Shown piece after piece: positions 16,887 to 26,168 of a stretch of 64,000 nucleotides of DNA. The first letter of the stretch is position 1. Each line of letters opens with the position of its first letter. A program made the position numbers and the translations under genes. This stretch comes from an uncultured Prevotellaceae bacterium. Its GTDB lineage: Bacteria; Bacteroidota; Bacteroidia; Bacteroidales; Bacteroidaceae. Location: the NCBI GenBank assembly GCA_946415645.1, contig CAMKTJ010000010.1, forward strand, positions 1-64,000. Direction: 5' to 3'. The notes beneath the pieces were generated by a model. The model was given only the letters and a program-made list of their open reading frames with translations. It ran no database searches and had not been told where the DNA came from.

Positions 16887-19142
16887 ATGAATAAAAACCT
16901 TAAGTCTGTGGGACTTCTTGTCTCACTTCTTTTTTGTGGCTCTTTTACGGCCGGTGCTGCCATCCAGGAGCCTGTAGATTATGTGAACCCTTACATTGGA
17001 AATATCAGTCACATGCTGGTGCCTACCTTTCCGACTATACAGTTGCCCAACAGTTTGATGCGAATCTATCCTACACGTAGCGAATATACGAGGGAGCTTT
17101 TAGACGGTCTGCCAATGGTTGTCACCAACCACCGCGAGCGTAGTGCCTTCCGTATGAGTGTTACACAGAGTCCTTCTTTTCGCCCCATCATTGGTACCAA
17201 CTGGGATCAGGAGAAGATTACTCCTTATGATTATCGTGTACAGATAGCAGATAATAGCATTGATGTTCATTTGGCTGTCAGCCATCAGAGTGCAATTTAT
17301 GAACTGTCATTCTTGGATACTTCTAAACCTGCAACCGTTATTTTCTATTCCGAGGACGGTCTTATGCAGGTAGATGGCAAGAAGGTATCTGCCAGTCAGA
17401 GCCTGAGCGAGAATATGAAGATTTATTTCTCTGGTGAGTTCGACGTAGCACCCGTACAGGCAGGTATTCTGCAGAACGGACAGATATCTAAGGATGGGAA
17501 AAAGGAAGGTGAGAATGTATGCTGTGCCCTCAGTTTCCCAGCCGGAACCAAGAAGGTCAGCTTCCGCTATGGTATTTCTCTTATCAGTACTGAGCAGGCT
17601 CAGAAGAATCTCTCTCGCGAGCAAGGCATTGCCTTCAATATTGCCAAGGTGGCAGCCGAGGGTAGGGCAGAGTGGAACGAGACCTTGAAGAATATCATGG
17701 TTCAGGGTGGAACAGAAGATGAGAAGACCGTTCTCTATACCTCTTACTATCGTACCTTCGAGCGCCCCGTTTGTCTGAGCGAGGAGGGTCGTTACTTCTC
17801 TGCCTTTGATGGTAAGGTGCATGAGGATAATGGCAAGCCTTTCTATACCGATGACTGGATTTGGGATACCTATCGTGCTGCTCACCCCCTTCGTGCACTT
17901 ATCCAGCCAGAGAAGCAGGAGAATATCATTGAGAGTTTCCTGCGCATGGCCGAGCAGATGGGTACCAATTGGATGCCTACCTTTCCCGAGATGACTGGCG
18001 ATACCCGTCGTATGAACTCCAATCATGGTGTTTCTATGGTTGCCGATGCACTCTATAAGGGTCTGAAGGTGGATGCCAAGCGTGCCTTCGAGTATTGTCG
18101 TAAGGGCATTGAGGAGAAGACCTTGGCCCCTTGGTGTGGTAATCCTGCCGGTTGGATAGACGAGTTCTATAAGGAACATGGATATATCCCTGCCTTGTGT
18201 AAGGGTGAGAAGGAGAATGATCCTAATGTATCTGATTTCGAGAAGCGTCAGCCTGTTGCTGTTACCTTGGGTACTTCTTATGACGAATGGTGTCTTTCAC
18301 GTATTGCAGAGTATCTGGGCGACAAGGATTTACAACAGAAATATCTGAAGCTCAGTTACAACTATCGCAATGTTTGGAATCCTGAGACCAAGTTTTTCCA
18401 TCCCAAGGATAAGGATGGTAAGTTCATAGAGAACTTCGACTATCGCTTCAGTGGTGGCATTGGTGCCCGTGATGCTTACGACGAGAACAATGGATGGACT
18501 TACCGCTGGGATGTTCAGCATAACTTTGCTGACTTGGTAGATTTGATGGGTGGACGCGAGGATCTGGTACGTAATCTGGATCAGACATTCACCGAGAGTA
18601 TGGGTCGTGGTAAGCGCGAGTTTTATACTCAGTTGCCTGACCAGACTGGTAACATTGGTCAGTTCACCATGGCCAACGAGCCTTCCCTGCATATACCTTA
18701 TATATATAATTATGCTGGTGCTCCCTGGAAGACTCAGAAGCGTATCCGTCAATGCCTGAAGACTTGGTTCCGTAATGACCTCATGGGTATTCCCGGTGAT
18801 GAGGACGGCGGTGGTCTGACTTCCTTCGTTGTATTCTCTAGCATCGGTTTCTATCCTGTAACACCAGGTTTCCCTGTCTATAACATTGGTAGTCCCTTGT
18901 TCTCTGATATTAAGGTGAATGTTGGCAATGGTAAGTTCTTCCATATTATTGCCAAGAATTGCAGCGATGAGAACAAGTACATCCAGAGTGCCACCCTGAA
19001 TGGCAAACCTCTGAATCGTCCTTGGATTACGCACGAGGAAGTTAAGAATGGTGCAACTCTTATCCTGAATATGGGCAACCGTCCAAATAAGGAGTGGGGT
19101 GCAGCAGAGGGGAATGAACCACCCTCGGCACAGAAGTTATAA
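16887..19142 (+). CDS. secreted GH92 alpha-mannosidase
   Basis: Calcium-dependent exo-alpha-mannosidase family that trims alpha-1,2 (and other) mannose from N-glycans and yeast mannan. Signal peptide (1-25), then the family start DYVNPYIGNISHM, an N-terminal sandwich (to about 270) and an alpha/alpha barrel. Hallmarks are WIWDTYRAAHPL, MPTFPEMTGDTRRMNSNHG and the catalytic-face motif GIPGDEDGGGLTSFVVFSSIGFYPVTPG. Length 751 is normal. Single-gene unit between its own promoter and terminator; the divergent discoidin protein may help target it to glycans. Linkage specificity cannot be assigned. Confidence 0.94.
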   Translation: MNKNLKSVGLLVSLLFCGSFTAGAAIQEPVDYVNPYIGNISHMLVPTFPTIQLPNSLMRIYPTRSEYTRELLDGLPMVVTNHRERSAFRMSVTQSPSFRPIIGTNWDQEKITPYDYRVQIADNSIDVHLAVSHQSAIYELSFLDTSKPATVIFYSEDGLMQVDGKKVSASQSLSENMKIYFSGEFDVAPVQAGILQNGQISKDGKKEGENVCCALSFPAGTKKVSFRYGISLISTEQAQKNLSREQGIAFNIAKVAAEGRAEWNETLKNIMVQGGTEDEKTVLYTSYYRTFERPVCLSEEGRYFSAFDGKVHEDNGKPFYTDDWIWDTYRAAHPLRALIQPEKQENIIESFLRMAEQMGTNWMPTFPEMTGDTRRMNSNHGVSMVADALYKGLKVDAKRAFEYCRKGIEEKTLAPWCGNPAGWIDEFYKEHGYIPALCKGEKENDPNVSDFEKRQPVAVTLGTSYDEWCLSRIAEYLGDKDLQQKYLKLSYNYRNVWNPETKFFHPKDKDGKFIENFDYRFSGGIGARDAYDENNGWTYRWDVQHNFADLVDLMGGREDLVRNLDQTFTESMGRGKREFYTQLPDQTGNIGQFTMANEPSLHIPYIYNYAGAPWKTQKRIRQCLKTWFRNDLMGIPGDEDGGGLTSFVVFSSIGFYPVTPGFPVYNIGSPLFSDIKVNVGNGKFFHIIAKNCSDENKYIQSATLNGKPLNRPWITHEEVKNGATLILNMGNRPNKEWGAAEGNEPPSAQKL

Positions 19143-19150
19143 TACAAACA

Positions 19151-19182
19151 AAAAAGCAGGCTCACCATTGAGCCTGCTTTTT
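19151..19182 (+). terminator. intrinsic terminator of the GH92 gene
   Basis: AAAAAGCAGGCTCA / TGAGCCTGCTTTTT, 14-pair stem with a four-base loop. Confidence 0.9.
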
Positions 19183-19187
19183 GTTCT

Positions 19188-19222
19188 TTCTTGCCCCTTG
19201 CTCCTCGCTCCTTGCCCCTTTT
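19188..19222. repeat. CTTGCCCCTTGCTCC repeat
   Basis: Units of the GGGGCAAGGAGCAAG family on the minus strand. They overlap the last codon of the phosphatase gene's downstream end. Confidence 0.7.
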
Positions 19223-19670
19223 ACATAATATCATTCAGAAGGCAATGGCATCCTTCTGTTACATCGCGCCAGGTAGCATCAAAGTCGCCTGTGTACCATG
19301 GGTCGGCTACATCACCTCTTCTTTTGGTATAATCCAGTAGTTTGTGAATCTTATTCTCTGGATCACCACCGCAGATAAGTTTCATGTTGCGGATATTCCA
19401 TTCGTCCATTCCTATCAGCAGGTCGAAACGGTCATAGTCTGTCTGCTTCATCTGTCGGGCAGTCTTTCCCTTGCATGATATGCCGTGCTCGGCCAGTTTC
19501 CTTTTGGCAGGGGGATAGACCTCGTTGCCCAATTCCTCTCTTGACGTAGCTGCAGACTCAATGTAGAATTGATCCTGAAGTCCGTTCTCAGCAACCAGAT
19601 CTTTCATGACAAACTCAGCCATTGGACTGCGACAGATATTACCATGACAGACAAAAAGTATCTTTTTCAT
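19221..19670 (-). CDS. low-molecular-weight protein-tyrosine phosphatase
   Basis: Dephosphorylates tyrosines, in bacteria often on capsule/exopolysaccharide kinases. Start chosen at ATG 19670 (MKKILFVCHGNICRSPMAEF), which puts the catalytic P-loop CHGNICRS at residues 8-15 as usual; six extra residues from 19688 are not needed. The general acid is the Asp in VADPWYTGDF near the end. About 149 residues, as typical for the family. No polysaccharide operon is adjacent, so its substrate is open. It follows the ompA gene on the same strand but a hairpin separates them. Confidence 0.93.
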   Translation of the reverse strand: MKKILFVCHGNICRSPMAEFVMKDLVAENGLQDQFYIESAATSREELGNEVYPPAKRKLAEHGISCKGKTARQMKQTDYDRFDLLIGMDEWNIRNMKLICGGDPENKIHKLLDYTKRRGDVADPWYTGDFDATWRDVTEGCHCLLNDIM

Positions 19671-19689
19671 TTCTCTTTTGAGTAACAAA

Positions 19690-19717
19690 GAGCGGCAAGC
19701 CTTGTGGCCTGCCGCTC
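19690..19717 (-). terminator. hairpin after ompA
   Basis: GAGCGGCAGGCC / GGCTTGCCGCTC stem with a four-base loop and TTTG after it on the minus strand. Confidence 0.65.
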
Positions 19718-19744
19718 AGATATGTTTTGTAATCTTAAGCTAAA

Positions 19745-20809
19745 TTACTTGATGCGAACGTAAACGATACGCTGTGAGCTCTTGCTCTCTGCACCGTGAG
19801 CCTTAGCATCAGCAACCTTAACGCCCTTGTTCTCCAGATAACCCTTAACAGCGTCAGCACGCTTCTGAGAGAGCTTCTGGTTGTAAGACTTAGCACCTTC
19901 GGGAGAAGCGTAAGCGTCGATGATAACTGTTGTACCGTTAGCAATCTGATCCAGAGTAGCCTTAGCAGTGTTGCTCAAGTTAGCCTTATTCTGCTCGAAC
20001 TCAACAACATAGATGCTAGAACCAGTAGCAACCTTCTTCTCAACTACCTTCTCAACGATCTTCTCAACGGGCTTCTCAACAATCTTCTCAACAGTCTCAG
20101 TTACAACCTGAGGCTTAACAGTTGCGAAGTGGTGTGTGCCGTTAGAGGTCTTGAAGTGGTAAGTTACACCAGCAGTAACCTGACCAACTACGTGGTGGCC
20201 ATAAGCCTCGCACTTGTCAGCATATACACAACCAGTGAAGTAACCTGTACCAACGGGATCGTTTGTCAAGTTCATAACAACAGCGGGACGCAAGCTAACT
20301 GTCCAAGCCTTAGACTCACCCAGGTTGAAGTCGAAGTCGAAACCGAACTTAGCAACGGGACGGCTCAGGTCGTTGTTGTTCTCACCGTTAATCCACTCGC
20401 TGGGGAAGAACCAACGCTGGTAACCGAAACCACCGCGAGCCTGTACCTCGAAGAAGCGAGGAGCACCCTTGTAACCGCAGAACCAGTTCATCAGGTTCAA
20501 CTTTGTACTTACGATAGCGTTCAAGTTGTCAATTACATTAGGACTCTTAACCTTAAGCCAGTTGTAGTTGTTGTTAACACCAGCGCCAACTCCTAATTCG
20601 AAGCTTACAACGGGTGTTACAGCCTTAGTCAAGTTAATACCGAAGATAGCACCGTTAGGGGTATTCCAGTCGTGAGCGTTTGTAGTGATACCACCTTCAA
20701 CACCTACTGACCAGTTGTCAAAGAACTTGTGACCCTCAACATTGTACTGTGCATTTGCACTGTATGCCATAGAGAACATGGCAAACATCAAAAGAGTAAT
20801 TTTTTTCAT
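19745..20809 (-). CDS. OmpA-family outer membrane protein
   Basis: Signal peptide (1-20), an N-terminal barrel-like part (21-215), a charged repeat linker of VEKIVEKPVEKIVEKVVEKK (about 228-255), and a C-terminal OmpA/MotB peptidoglycan-binding domain (258-354). The latter has VEFEQNKANLS, VIIDAYASPEGAKSYNQKLSQKRADAVKGYL and SQRIVYVRIK. It links the outer membrane to peptidoglycan. Codon use is very uniform, as in highly expressed genes, and it has a long leader and a good promoter. Length 354 is typical of Bacteroidales OmpA-like major proteins. Confidence 0.92.
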   Translation of the reverse strand: MKKITLLMFAMFSMAYSANAQYNVEGHKFFDNWSVGVEGGITTNAHDWNTPNGAIFGINLTKAVTPVVSFELGVGAGVNNNYNWLKVKSPNVIDNLNAIVSTKLNLMNWFCGYKGAPRFFEVQARGGFGYQRWFFPSEWINGENNNDLSRPVAKFGFDFDFNLGESKAWTVSLRPAVVMNLTNDPVGTGYFTGCVYADKCEAYGHHVVGQVTAGVTYHFKTSNGTHHFATVKPQVVTETVEKIVEKPVEKIVEKVVEKKVATGSSIYVVEFEQNKANLSNTAKATLDQIANGTTVIIDAYASPEGAKSYNQKLSQKRADAVKGYLENKGVKVADAKAHGAESKSSQRIVYVRIK

Positions 20810-20886
20810 AACAAACTTATAAAAAATTAAACATCATTTTCTTCTTAATCATGCACTTGTCGTGCATTTCTACACATTTGTTAACG

Positions 20887-20894
20887 CAAAGGTA
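20887..20894 (-). promoter_or_regulatory. -7 box of ompA
   Basis: TACCTTTG on the minus strand with a TTTGG about 20 bases upstream (-33). The leader to the ATG is about 70 bases. The remainder of 20900-21120 shows no gene. Confidence 0.75.
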
Positions 20895-21128
20895 TGCTAT
20901 TTTGCGATATCTACCAAACATTTTTTACAAAATCTGCTTAAAAATGTCATATTTTCATACTTATATTCTTCATTTTTGTGTGTAAGGCGGTTTAATGACA
21001 GTATTATAGTGTAGTAGGCGTTGCTATATACCTTATTATATATATAGGGATTCTGATATGTAATGATTACTTTTAACCTTTTAACGTATTTTAACAAGCA
21101 ATAAGCAATGTTGTAGACAATATTTGTA

Positions 21129-21136
21129 TAACTTTG
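21129..21136 (+). promoter_or_regulatory. -7 box of the GLUG-repeat gene
   Basis: TAACTTTG; leader to the ATG at 21244 is about 100 bases. Confidence 0.65.
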
Positions 21137-21243
21137 CCGCGTACAGATGCAAAATTTGTACAGAAAAGCCTTAACTTTCGAGGTAACAACAAAGATGGCA
21201 ATATTATTTTAACCTAATATTAATCAACTTAAACTAAAAGAAG

Positions 21244-24200
21244 ATGAAGAAAAGCTATCTCTTTAGCCTGGCAGTCTTTGCCGTAGCATGGATGACAGGT
21301 TCTTCTACCCGTGCATGGGATGAACCCACGCAGGTGGATGGCGTTTATCAAATCGGAACTGCTTCCGAACTGGAATGGTTTGCAGAGTTTGTAAATTCTG
21401 TAACTGACGAGTCAACTGCAGAAGAAAGTTCTGCACGTCTCTCTGCTCAGGCAGTTCTGACTGCCGACATTGACATGACTGGCATTAACCATAGTCCTAT
21501 CTGTCGCTATTTAAAAGAGGATGGTGGTATAAGAGACACTTACAAGTTTGCTGGTACGTTCGATGGACAGTTCCATACTATTAGTAACTTGGTGATTGAT
21601 CGTCCGGATGACGAGGTACTTGGTCTCTTTGGCTTTGTTCGTGGTAATGCTAGGATTAAGAACATCATCATGGATGCTACTTGCTCTATTAAGGGTAAGA
21701 ACCGTGTAGGTTCTATTATTGGTCTTATCCAGACGAATACTTATAATGCGACAACATCTCCCAATGACTTCCTTGAGATTCTTAATTGCGTTAGTTATGC
21801 TAAGCTTACCACCACATCCGGTGCAGCAGGTATGATTGGCGCAGGTTGTGATCAGTATCCATATTTCGATATGGAGAACTGCGTGAATGCTGGTCGCATT
21901 GATGCTGTCAATAAAGGTTCTGCTTTCTGCGGGTGGAACAAATCTGCAGGTGGTAATGCCAAGATGTGGAACTGCTTGAACACTGCTGAGATTAGTGTCC
22001 TGGATGGTGGCAGCCAGCTCTTCCGTGGACAAAACCGCTCTGTTGCCAACTGCTACGACACTTTCCATAGTGCCAGCAACTTCCAGGGCGAGCATCCTAC
22101 CTATAAGACTGCCGACCCTCTGCACAGTGGTGAGATTTGCTATTTGCTGAATACAGCTCTGCGTTCTGATCTGGCTCCCAATGCCAATCCCAATGCTCAC
22201 CCTTTCACACAGGATCTTTCTGATCCTAACTCTATTCCTCTTCCAATTCCTGGTAAAGCAGTTTACGAGGTTGCTGCTTACAATTGTGACGGCACTCCCA
22301 AGGATGGTGTTTCCTATAGCAATGAAGAGTCTGGTAAGGTTATTCCTCCTCACACTTACAGCGAGGAGACTGGTCTTTGTACCTACTGTGGCGCTCCCAA
22401 CGAGGCATTTATGACTCCAGAAGAAGATGGTTTCTATCACCTTAGCACAGCTGCCCAGGTGGAGTGGTTCTCTGCAATGGTTAAGATTGGTCATGGTGCT
22501 ATGAAGGTGAAACTGGATGCAGACATTGACTATGAGGGTGTGGCTGATGCTCACATGCCCATCGGTACCAGCGCTAAGAAGTTCTTTGGTTATTTTGATG
22601 GTCAGGGTCACCGCATTAAGGGTATGAAACTGACAACTGACAACAAACTCGAGAATCGTCCCTATGATGGTCAAGGTTTCTTCGGATCTGTTCGTGGTGG
22701 CGGTACTGATGCTAACGGTACAGTTAACAATGAAGTTATCATAGAGAACCTTATCATCGATGCTTCTTGTTCTGTTGCTCACGATAATAACTTTGCTGCC
22801 GGTCTTGTTGCACACATCAACAGCCGTAATGATGAGCAAAGTGTTATTATTATCCGTAACTGTGGTAACGAGGCTGATGTAACAACTACAGGTAAGAATG
22901 CTGCCGGTTTGGTTGGTTGTGTTGAGGCAACTAATGTAGGTCTGAAGCTCTACAACCTTTGGAACAAGGGTAATATTACAGGTAAGGCAGGCGAGAGTGC
23001 TGCTATTTGTGCTTGGACTGGTCAGCGCAATGTCAACGGTGAGGTAGATGTGGAAGGTTGCTGGAACATTGGTGAGGTAACCGGTATTGACGGCAATGGC
23101 TACAACCTGATTCGTCGCAACACAAATATCGTTCCACGTAACATTGTTGACCTCTGCACTACTAACGGAGGTAAACAGGGTAAGGTGGCTGTTATCAATA
23201 CTGATGATCCTATCTCAAGCGGTGAGCTTTGCTACCTTTTGAACGGTGACCAGACGAATATCGTTTACACCCAGACTCTGGGCGAGGATGCAATGCCCGT
23301 TTATGGTACAACATCCAAGCAGGTTTATCAGGCTGGCACTAAGGATTGTTCAGGTGCTGCTGTAGGTGGTATCAATTATAATAATGTAAGCGGTGAGACC
23401 ATTACACTTGACCACCACATCAATAGCGAGATTGGTATGTGCGACGTTTGCTTCACTCAGTTTCAGGAGCCTGCAAAGGATGGTGACTATTATCTGCTTG
23501 CAAATGCAGGTAATGTAGAGTGGCTTTCTGCAGCTGTCGCAGCTGGAGGTGGTAAGGCATTCTATGCAAAACTGACGAACGACATCGACTTCCTCAATCG
23601 CGAAAATCTCCACAGCCCTATTGGTCCTTTGACAAGTGCGAAGTTCAAGGGTGTGTTTGACGGCCAAGGCTATTGTGTCAAGAACATGATTATCAATCGT
23701 CCTACGGCAGAGGCTCAAGGTTTCTTCGGCTGGTTGCAGGGCAACGATAACACTACTATCTGCAATCTCATTATAGACAAGTCATGTTCTATTATTGGTA
23801 GCAATAAGTGTGGTGGCTTGGCAGGTGCTTCACAGAACTCAAGTGATGTTGCAAAGATAACTATCGAAAACGTGGTTAACGAGGCAGATGTAACAGTAAG
23901 CGGTCAGGATGCTGCTGGTATCGTAGGCGGTGAAACAGGTGGAAAGGCTACCTATTATATCCATAATGTTGTTAATGCCGGTAATATTACCTCTACTCAT
24001 CAAGACCCCTTCGTAGGTGCTCTTTTCTGCTATCAGGAAAAGGGTTCTGTAGAGAACTTCCTCAACCTCGGTACCATTACTGGTCACAAGGGTGGCAATA
24101 TGGGACGCTTCCAGGGTACATGGACAAATGTTATTGACCTGAGTGATACTAATATGGATGGAACAGACTCTGGTGAGAATCGTGGTATAAGAGAAGATTT

Positions 24201-24822
24201 GACAAAAGCAGACCTCGCCAACGGTAAGGTTGCATATCTTCTCGGCTTCAAGCAGCTCATCGGAACAGACAAGGTTCCTTCTCCTCTCAACAATACAAAG
24301 GTTAGTTATGTAGGCGATGCCGGTTATGCAACATTCTATGATGCAGACAAGAGCTATACCTTGGCTGGTGATGTACAAGCTAAGATTGGTAAAATCGTTG
24401 GCAAATACGTATCTTTCACTGATATCGAAGACATTCCTGCTAACACTGCAGTTGTACTGAAGGGTACCTATTATAATATGATAGAAGGCGCAGCTTCTGC
24501 CAACACTACAGGAAACGAGTTGAAGGGTGCTGCTGAGAATATTGAGGCAGCAGGCAAGTACGTTCTGGCTAAGCCCGAGGGCGAAGCAATTGGTTTCTAT
24601 CTGGCTGCTACTGGTACTATCAAGGCTGGTAAGGCATACTTGGATCTTTCTTCTGCCGAGGTTAAGGCCTTCTACTTCACAGAAGATGGAGAGACAGCAA
24701 TTGACGGACCCACCCCCAACCCCTCCCGTAATGGAGGGGAGGTATATAACCTCGCTGGTCAGAAGCTGTCTAAGCTGCAGAAGGGCGTCAACATTGTTGG
24801 TGGTAAGAAGGTATTGAAATAA
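21244..24822 (+). CDS. giant secreted three-module GLUG/beta-helix protein
   Basis: Signal peptide (1-24) then three similar ~350-residue modules starting near 30, 392 and 742. Each opens with DG.Y.L..A..(V/L)EWF and has a (L/D)T.DID strand and an F.G.FDGQ...I..(L/M)..D(R) motif. They then show repeated beta-helix turns of the GLUG kind (GLFGFVRG.ARIKNIIMDA; AGLVGCVEAT). Modules 1-2 and 2-3 are separated by CxxC knuckles (GLCTYCG near 378, GMCDVCF near 731). The C-terminus ends in VYNLAGQKLSKLQKGVNIVGGKKVLK-type tail. No catalytic motif is evident; adhesin or surface scaffold is a guess. The stretch just before the tail (PTPNPSRNGGE) is encoded by a CCCCTCCC repeat. A 51-residue microprotein gene follows. 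Confidence 0.85.
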   Translation: MKKSYLFSLAVFAVAWMTGSSTRAWDEPTQVDGVYQIGTASELEWFAEFVNSVTDESTAEESSARLSAQAVLTADIDMTGINHSPICRYLKEDGGIRDTYKFAGTFDGQFHTISNLVIDRPDDEVLGLFGFVRGNARIKNIIMDATCSIKGKNRVGSIIGLIQTNTYNATTSPNDFLEILNCVSYAKLTTTSGAAGMIGAGCDQYPYFDMENCVNAGRIDAVNKGSAFCGWNKSAGGNAKMWNCLNTAEISVLDGGSQLFRGQNRSVANCYDTFHSASNFQGEHPTYKTADPLHSGEICYLLNTALRSDLAPNANPNAHPFTQDLSDPNSIPLPIPGKAVYEVAAYNCDGTPKDGVSYSNEESGKVIPPHTYSEETGLCTYCGAPNEAFMTPEEDGFYHLSTAAQVEWFSAMVKIGHGAMKVKLDADIDYEGVADAHMPIGTSAKKFFGYFDGQGHRIKGMKLTTDNKLENRPYDGQGFFGSVRGGGTDANGTVNNEVIIENLIIDASCSVAHDNNFAAGLVAHINSRNDEQSVIIIRNCGNEADVTTTGKNAAGLVGCVEATNVGLKLYNLWNKGNITGKAGESAAICAWTGQRNVNGEVDVEGCWNIGEVTGIDGNGYNLIRRNTNIVPRNIVDLCTTNGGKQGKVAVINTDDPISSGELCYLLNGDQTNIVYTQTLGEDAMPVYGTTSKQVYQAGTKDCSGAAVGGINYNNVSGETITLDHHINSEIGMCDVCFTQFQEPAKDGDYYLLANAGNVEWLSAAVAAGGGKAFYAKLTNDIDFLNRENLHSPIGPLTSAKFKGVFDGQGYCVKNMIINRPTAEAQGFFGWLQGNDNTTICNLIIDKSCSIIGSNKCGGLAGASQNSSDVAKITIENVVNEADVTVSGQDAAGIVGGETGGKATYYIHNVVNAGNITSTHQDPFVGALFCYQEKGSVENFLNLGTITGHKGGNMGRFQGTWTNVIDLSDTNMDGTDSGENRGIREDLTKADLANGKVAYLLGFKQLIGTDKVPSPLNNTKVSYVGDAGYATFYDADKSYTLAGDVQAKIGKIVGKYVSFTDIEDIPANTAVVLKGTYYNMIEGAASANTTGNELKGAAENIEAAGKYVLAKPEGEAIGFYLAATGTIKAGKAYLDLSSAEVKAFYFTEDGETAIDGPTPNPSRNGGEVYNLAGQKLSKLQKGVNIVGGKKVLK

Positions 24823-24970
24823 ATAACCCTCTCCAACCCCTGACCCCTCCTTCCCCAAATGGGAGGGTGGGGAATGAGGTTGATAATAAATTAACATTAG
24901 AAATTAAACTGCCCACGACCCTGCAAAGCAGTTCCCTCCCCATAGAGGGGGAGGGCTAGGGAGAGGGTCT
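24712..24970. repeat. CCCCTCCC / GGGAGGGG-type repeats
   Basis: C-rich and complementary G-rich blocks at 24712-24742 (inside the CDS), 24827-24871 and 24929-24968. They could form hairpins. They enclose the gap between the GLUG gene and the microprotein. Confidence 0.75.
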
Positions 24971-24977
24971 TTCTGAT

Positions 24978-25133
24978 ATGAGATACATTAAACCCGCATT
25001 GAAGATTGAAGAGGCTCAGGTTGTCAGCATGCTGGCAGAGAGCCTGCCTATAGATGGCCAGACAACAGTAGATGGTGGTCAGGCATTGACCAAGGAAAAC
25101 GATTGGTCGCTCTGGTCGGATGACGAAGAATAA
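24978..25133 (+). CDS. 51-residue microprotein, YxxP-x11-MLAxS family (copy 1)
   Basis: Begins MRYIKPALKIEEAQ, carries MLAESLPIDG near residue 18, a Gly-rich middle and an acidic end with LWSDDEE. No signal peptide or membrane segment. The paralogue at 48918-49085 shares R/K-Y-I/L-x-P, exactly 11 residues, M-L-A-x-S, and a C-terminal LW. Both genes directly follow a giant exported protein with GLUG repeats and the same tail type, on the same strand. A strong terminator ends the unit, which supports real transcription through this ORF. I do not recognise a named family; roles such as a leader-bearing peptide precursor, an inhibitor or a secretion helper are only possibilities. Confidence 0.7.
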   Translation: MRYIKPALKIEEAQVVSMLAESLPIDGQTTVDGGQALTKENDWSLWSDDEE

Positions 25134-25155
25134 TCCATCATCACTTATACTATAT

Positions 25156-25199
25156 AAAGGAAGGCAACTCCGTTTGGGGTTGCCTTCCTTTCTTTCTTT
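25156..25199 (+). terminator. intrinsic terminator after microprotein 1
   Basis: AAAGGAAGGCAAC / GTTGCCTTCCTTT stem with a ten-base loop, then TTTCTTTCTTT. Confidence 0.9.
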
Positions 25200-25458
25200 A
25201 CATCATAGCGCTTAGGATTTTCTGGAAGAATTGCATGTGTTCGTCTCTCCACTGGTATATGGCAGATTCCAGCGCTTCCAGATTAGCCTGCTCGGGTGGT
25301 ATCTCTTTGCCGTCTTCCAAAAGCATCGTTACGTTATACCCATCGTTACTGTAGGCTTTGATAAATCCATGGTATCCCATTGGTACATCGCCTTCCATTG
25401 CCATTACTATAGCATTTAGCGTTTGTATGGCTTGTTCGCGTCTGAATTGTTTGTTCAT
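25198..25458 (-). CDS. hypothetical small soluble protein
   Basis: Eighty-six residues, soluble, mostly helical: MNKQFRREQAIQTLNAIVMAMEGD, then a short beta part (YHGFIKAYSNDGYNVTMLLEDGKEIPP) and a closing amphipathic helix (LEALESAIYQWRDEHMQFFQKIL). I do not recognise the family. A minus-strand -7 box (TAACTTTG, 25485-25492) lies 27 bases before the start, and the gene converges on the microprotein unit, sharing its terminator region. Confidence 0.7.
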   Translation of the reverse strand: MNKQFRREQAIQTLNAIVMAMEGDVPMGYHGFIKAYSNDGYNVTMLLEDGKEIPPEQANLEALESAIYQWRDEHMQFFQKILSAMM

Positions 25459-25565
25459 GTTAATAGATATTTCTTATTTACTGCCAAAGTTAGTTGTTTT
25501 TTTGCAAAAACGTCATCTCTGAAAATAAAAAATGCGCAAAACCCCTAAAATCTCATATTTATATT

Positions 25566-25573
25566 TACCTTTG
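25566..25573 (+). promoter_or_regulatory. -7 box of the TlpA-like gene
   Basis: TACCTTTG followed by C. Its position excludes the upstream in-frame start at 25532 and supports ATG 25607. Confidence 0.75.
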
Positions 25574-25606
25574 CATATATATTTGGACCTAAAACATAAC
25601 ATAAAA

Positions 25607-26158
25607 ATGAAAATTAGATCAATTGTAACAGTATTGATGCTTGCAGCCGTTGCATTTACTGCATGTCAGTCAAAAGGCAACAATGCCACAGAGAATGGTG
25701 TTGCTGCAGATAGCCTATCCGCAACAGTCTCAGATAGTACTTTGCCCAATGTAACCCTGGAACGTCCGGACGGTACTAAGTTGGAGCTTTCCAGCCTCTT
25801 CGGAAAGACCATGTTCTTGGATTTCTGGGCAACATGGTGTCCTCCTTGCTGTGCCGAGATTCCTTACCTGGAGACTCTGGCCAAGCAGTTTGCTGATAAT
25901 CCGGATGTCCGCATCATCAGTATCTCTGTCGATCAGGACCGTGATGCATGGGTCAAGAAGATAACCGAGGATAAGCCTTCATGGGAACAGTATCGTATTT
26001 CTATTGATGATGCAGATGCCTTCTTCAGTGCCATAGAACTGGAGACCATTCCCCGCTTCATTATTGTGAGTCCTGATGGCAGTATCATCAATGCAGATGC
26101 GCCCCGTCCTTCTGATGATATCTGTGTTTCTACTATTCAGAAGGCAATAGGTCAGTAA
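25607..26158 (+). CDS. TlpA/ResA-like thioredoxin-fold lipoprotein
   Basis: Start at ATG 25607 gives a lipoprotein signal (MKIRSIVTVLMLAAVAFTAC, lipidated Cys20). A Ser/Asn-rich linker leads to a thioredoxin fold with FLDFWATWCPPCCAEIP (redox pair Cys78/Cys81, plus an extra Cys82) and the cis-Pro in LETIPRFIIVSPDG. It would act in the periplasm as a thiol reductase, for example in cytochrome maturation or oxidative repair. The extra Cys next to the active site is unusual. The next gene starts 10 bases later. Confidence 0.9.
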   Translation: MKIRSIVTVLMLAAVAFTACQSKGNNATENGVAADSLSATVSDSTLPNVTLERPDGTKLELSSLFGKTMFLDFWATWCPPCCAEIPYLETLAKQFADNPDVRIISISVDQDRDAWVKKITEDKPSWEQYRISIDDADAFFSAIELETIPRFIIVSPDGSIINADAPRPSDDICVSTIQKAIGQ

Positions 26159-26168
26159 GCAATAATAT

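Noticed and set aside
21511-22839. 442-codon minus-strand open frame, and a similar one at 23839-24897
   Set aside because: Antisense shadows of the GLUG-repeat gene; no start context and implausible composition.
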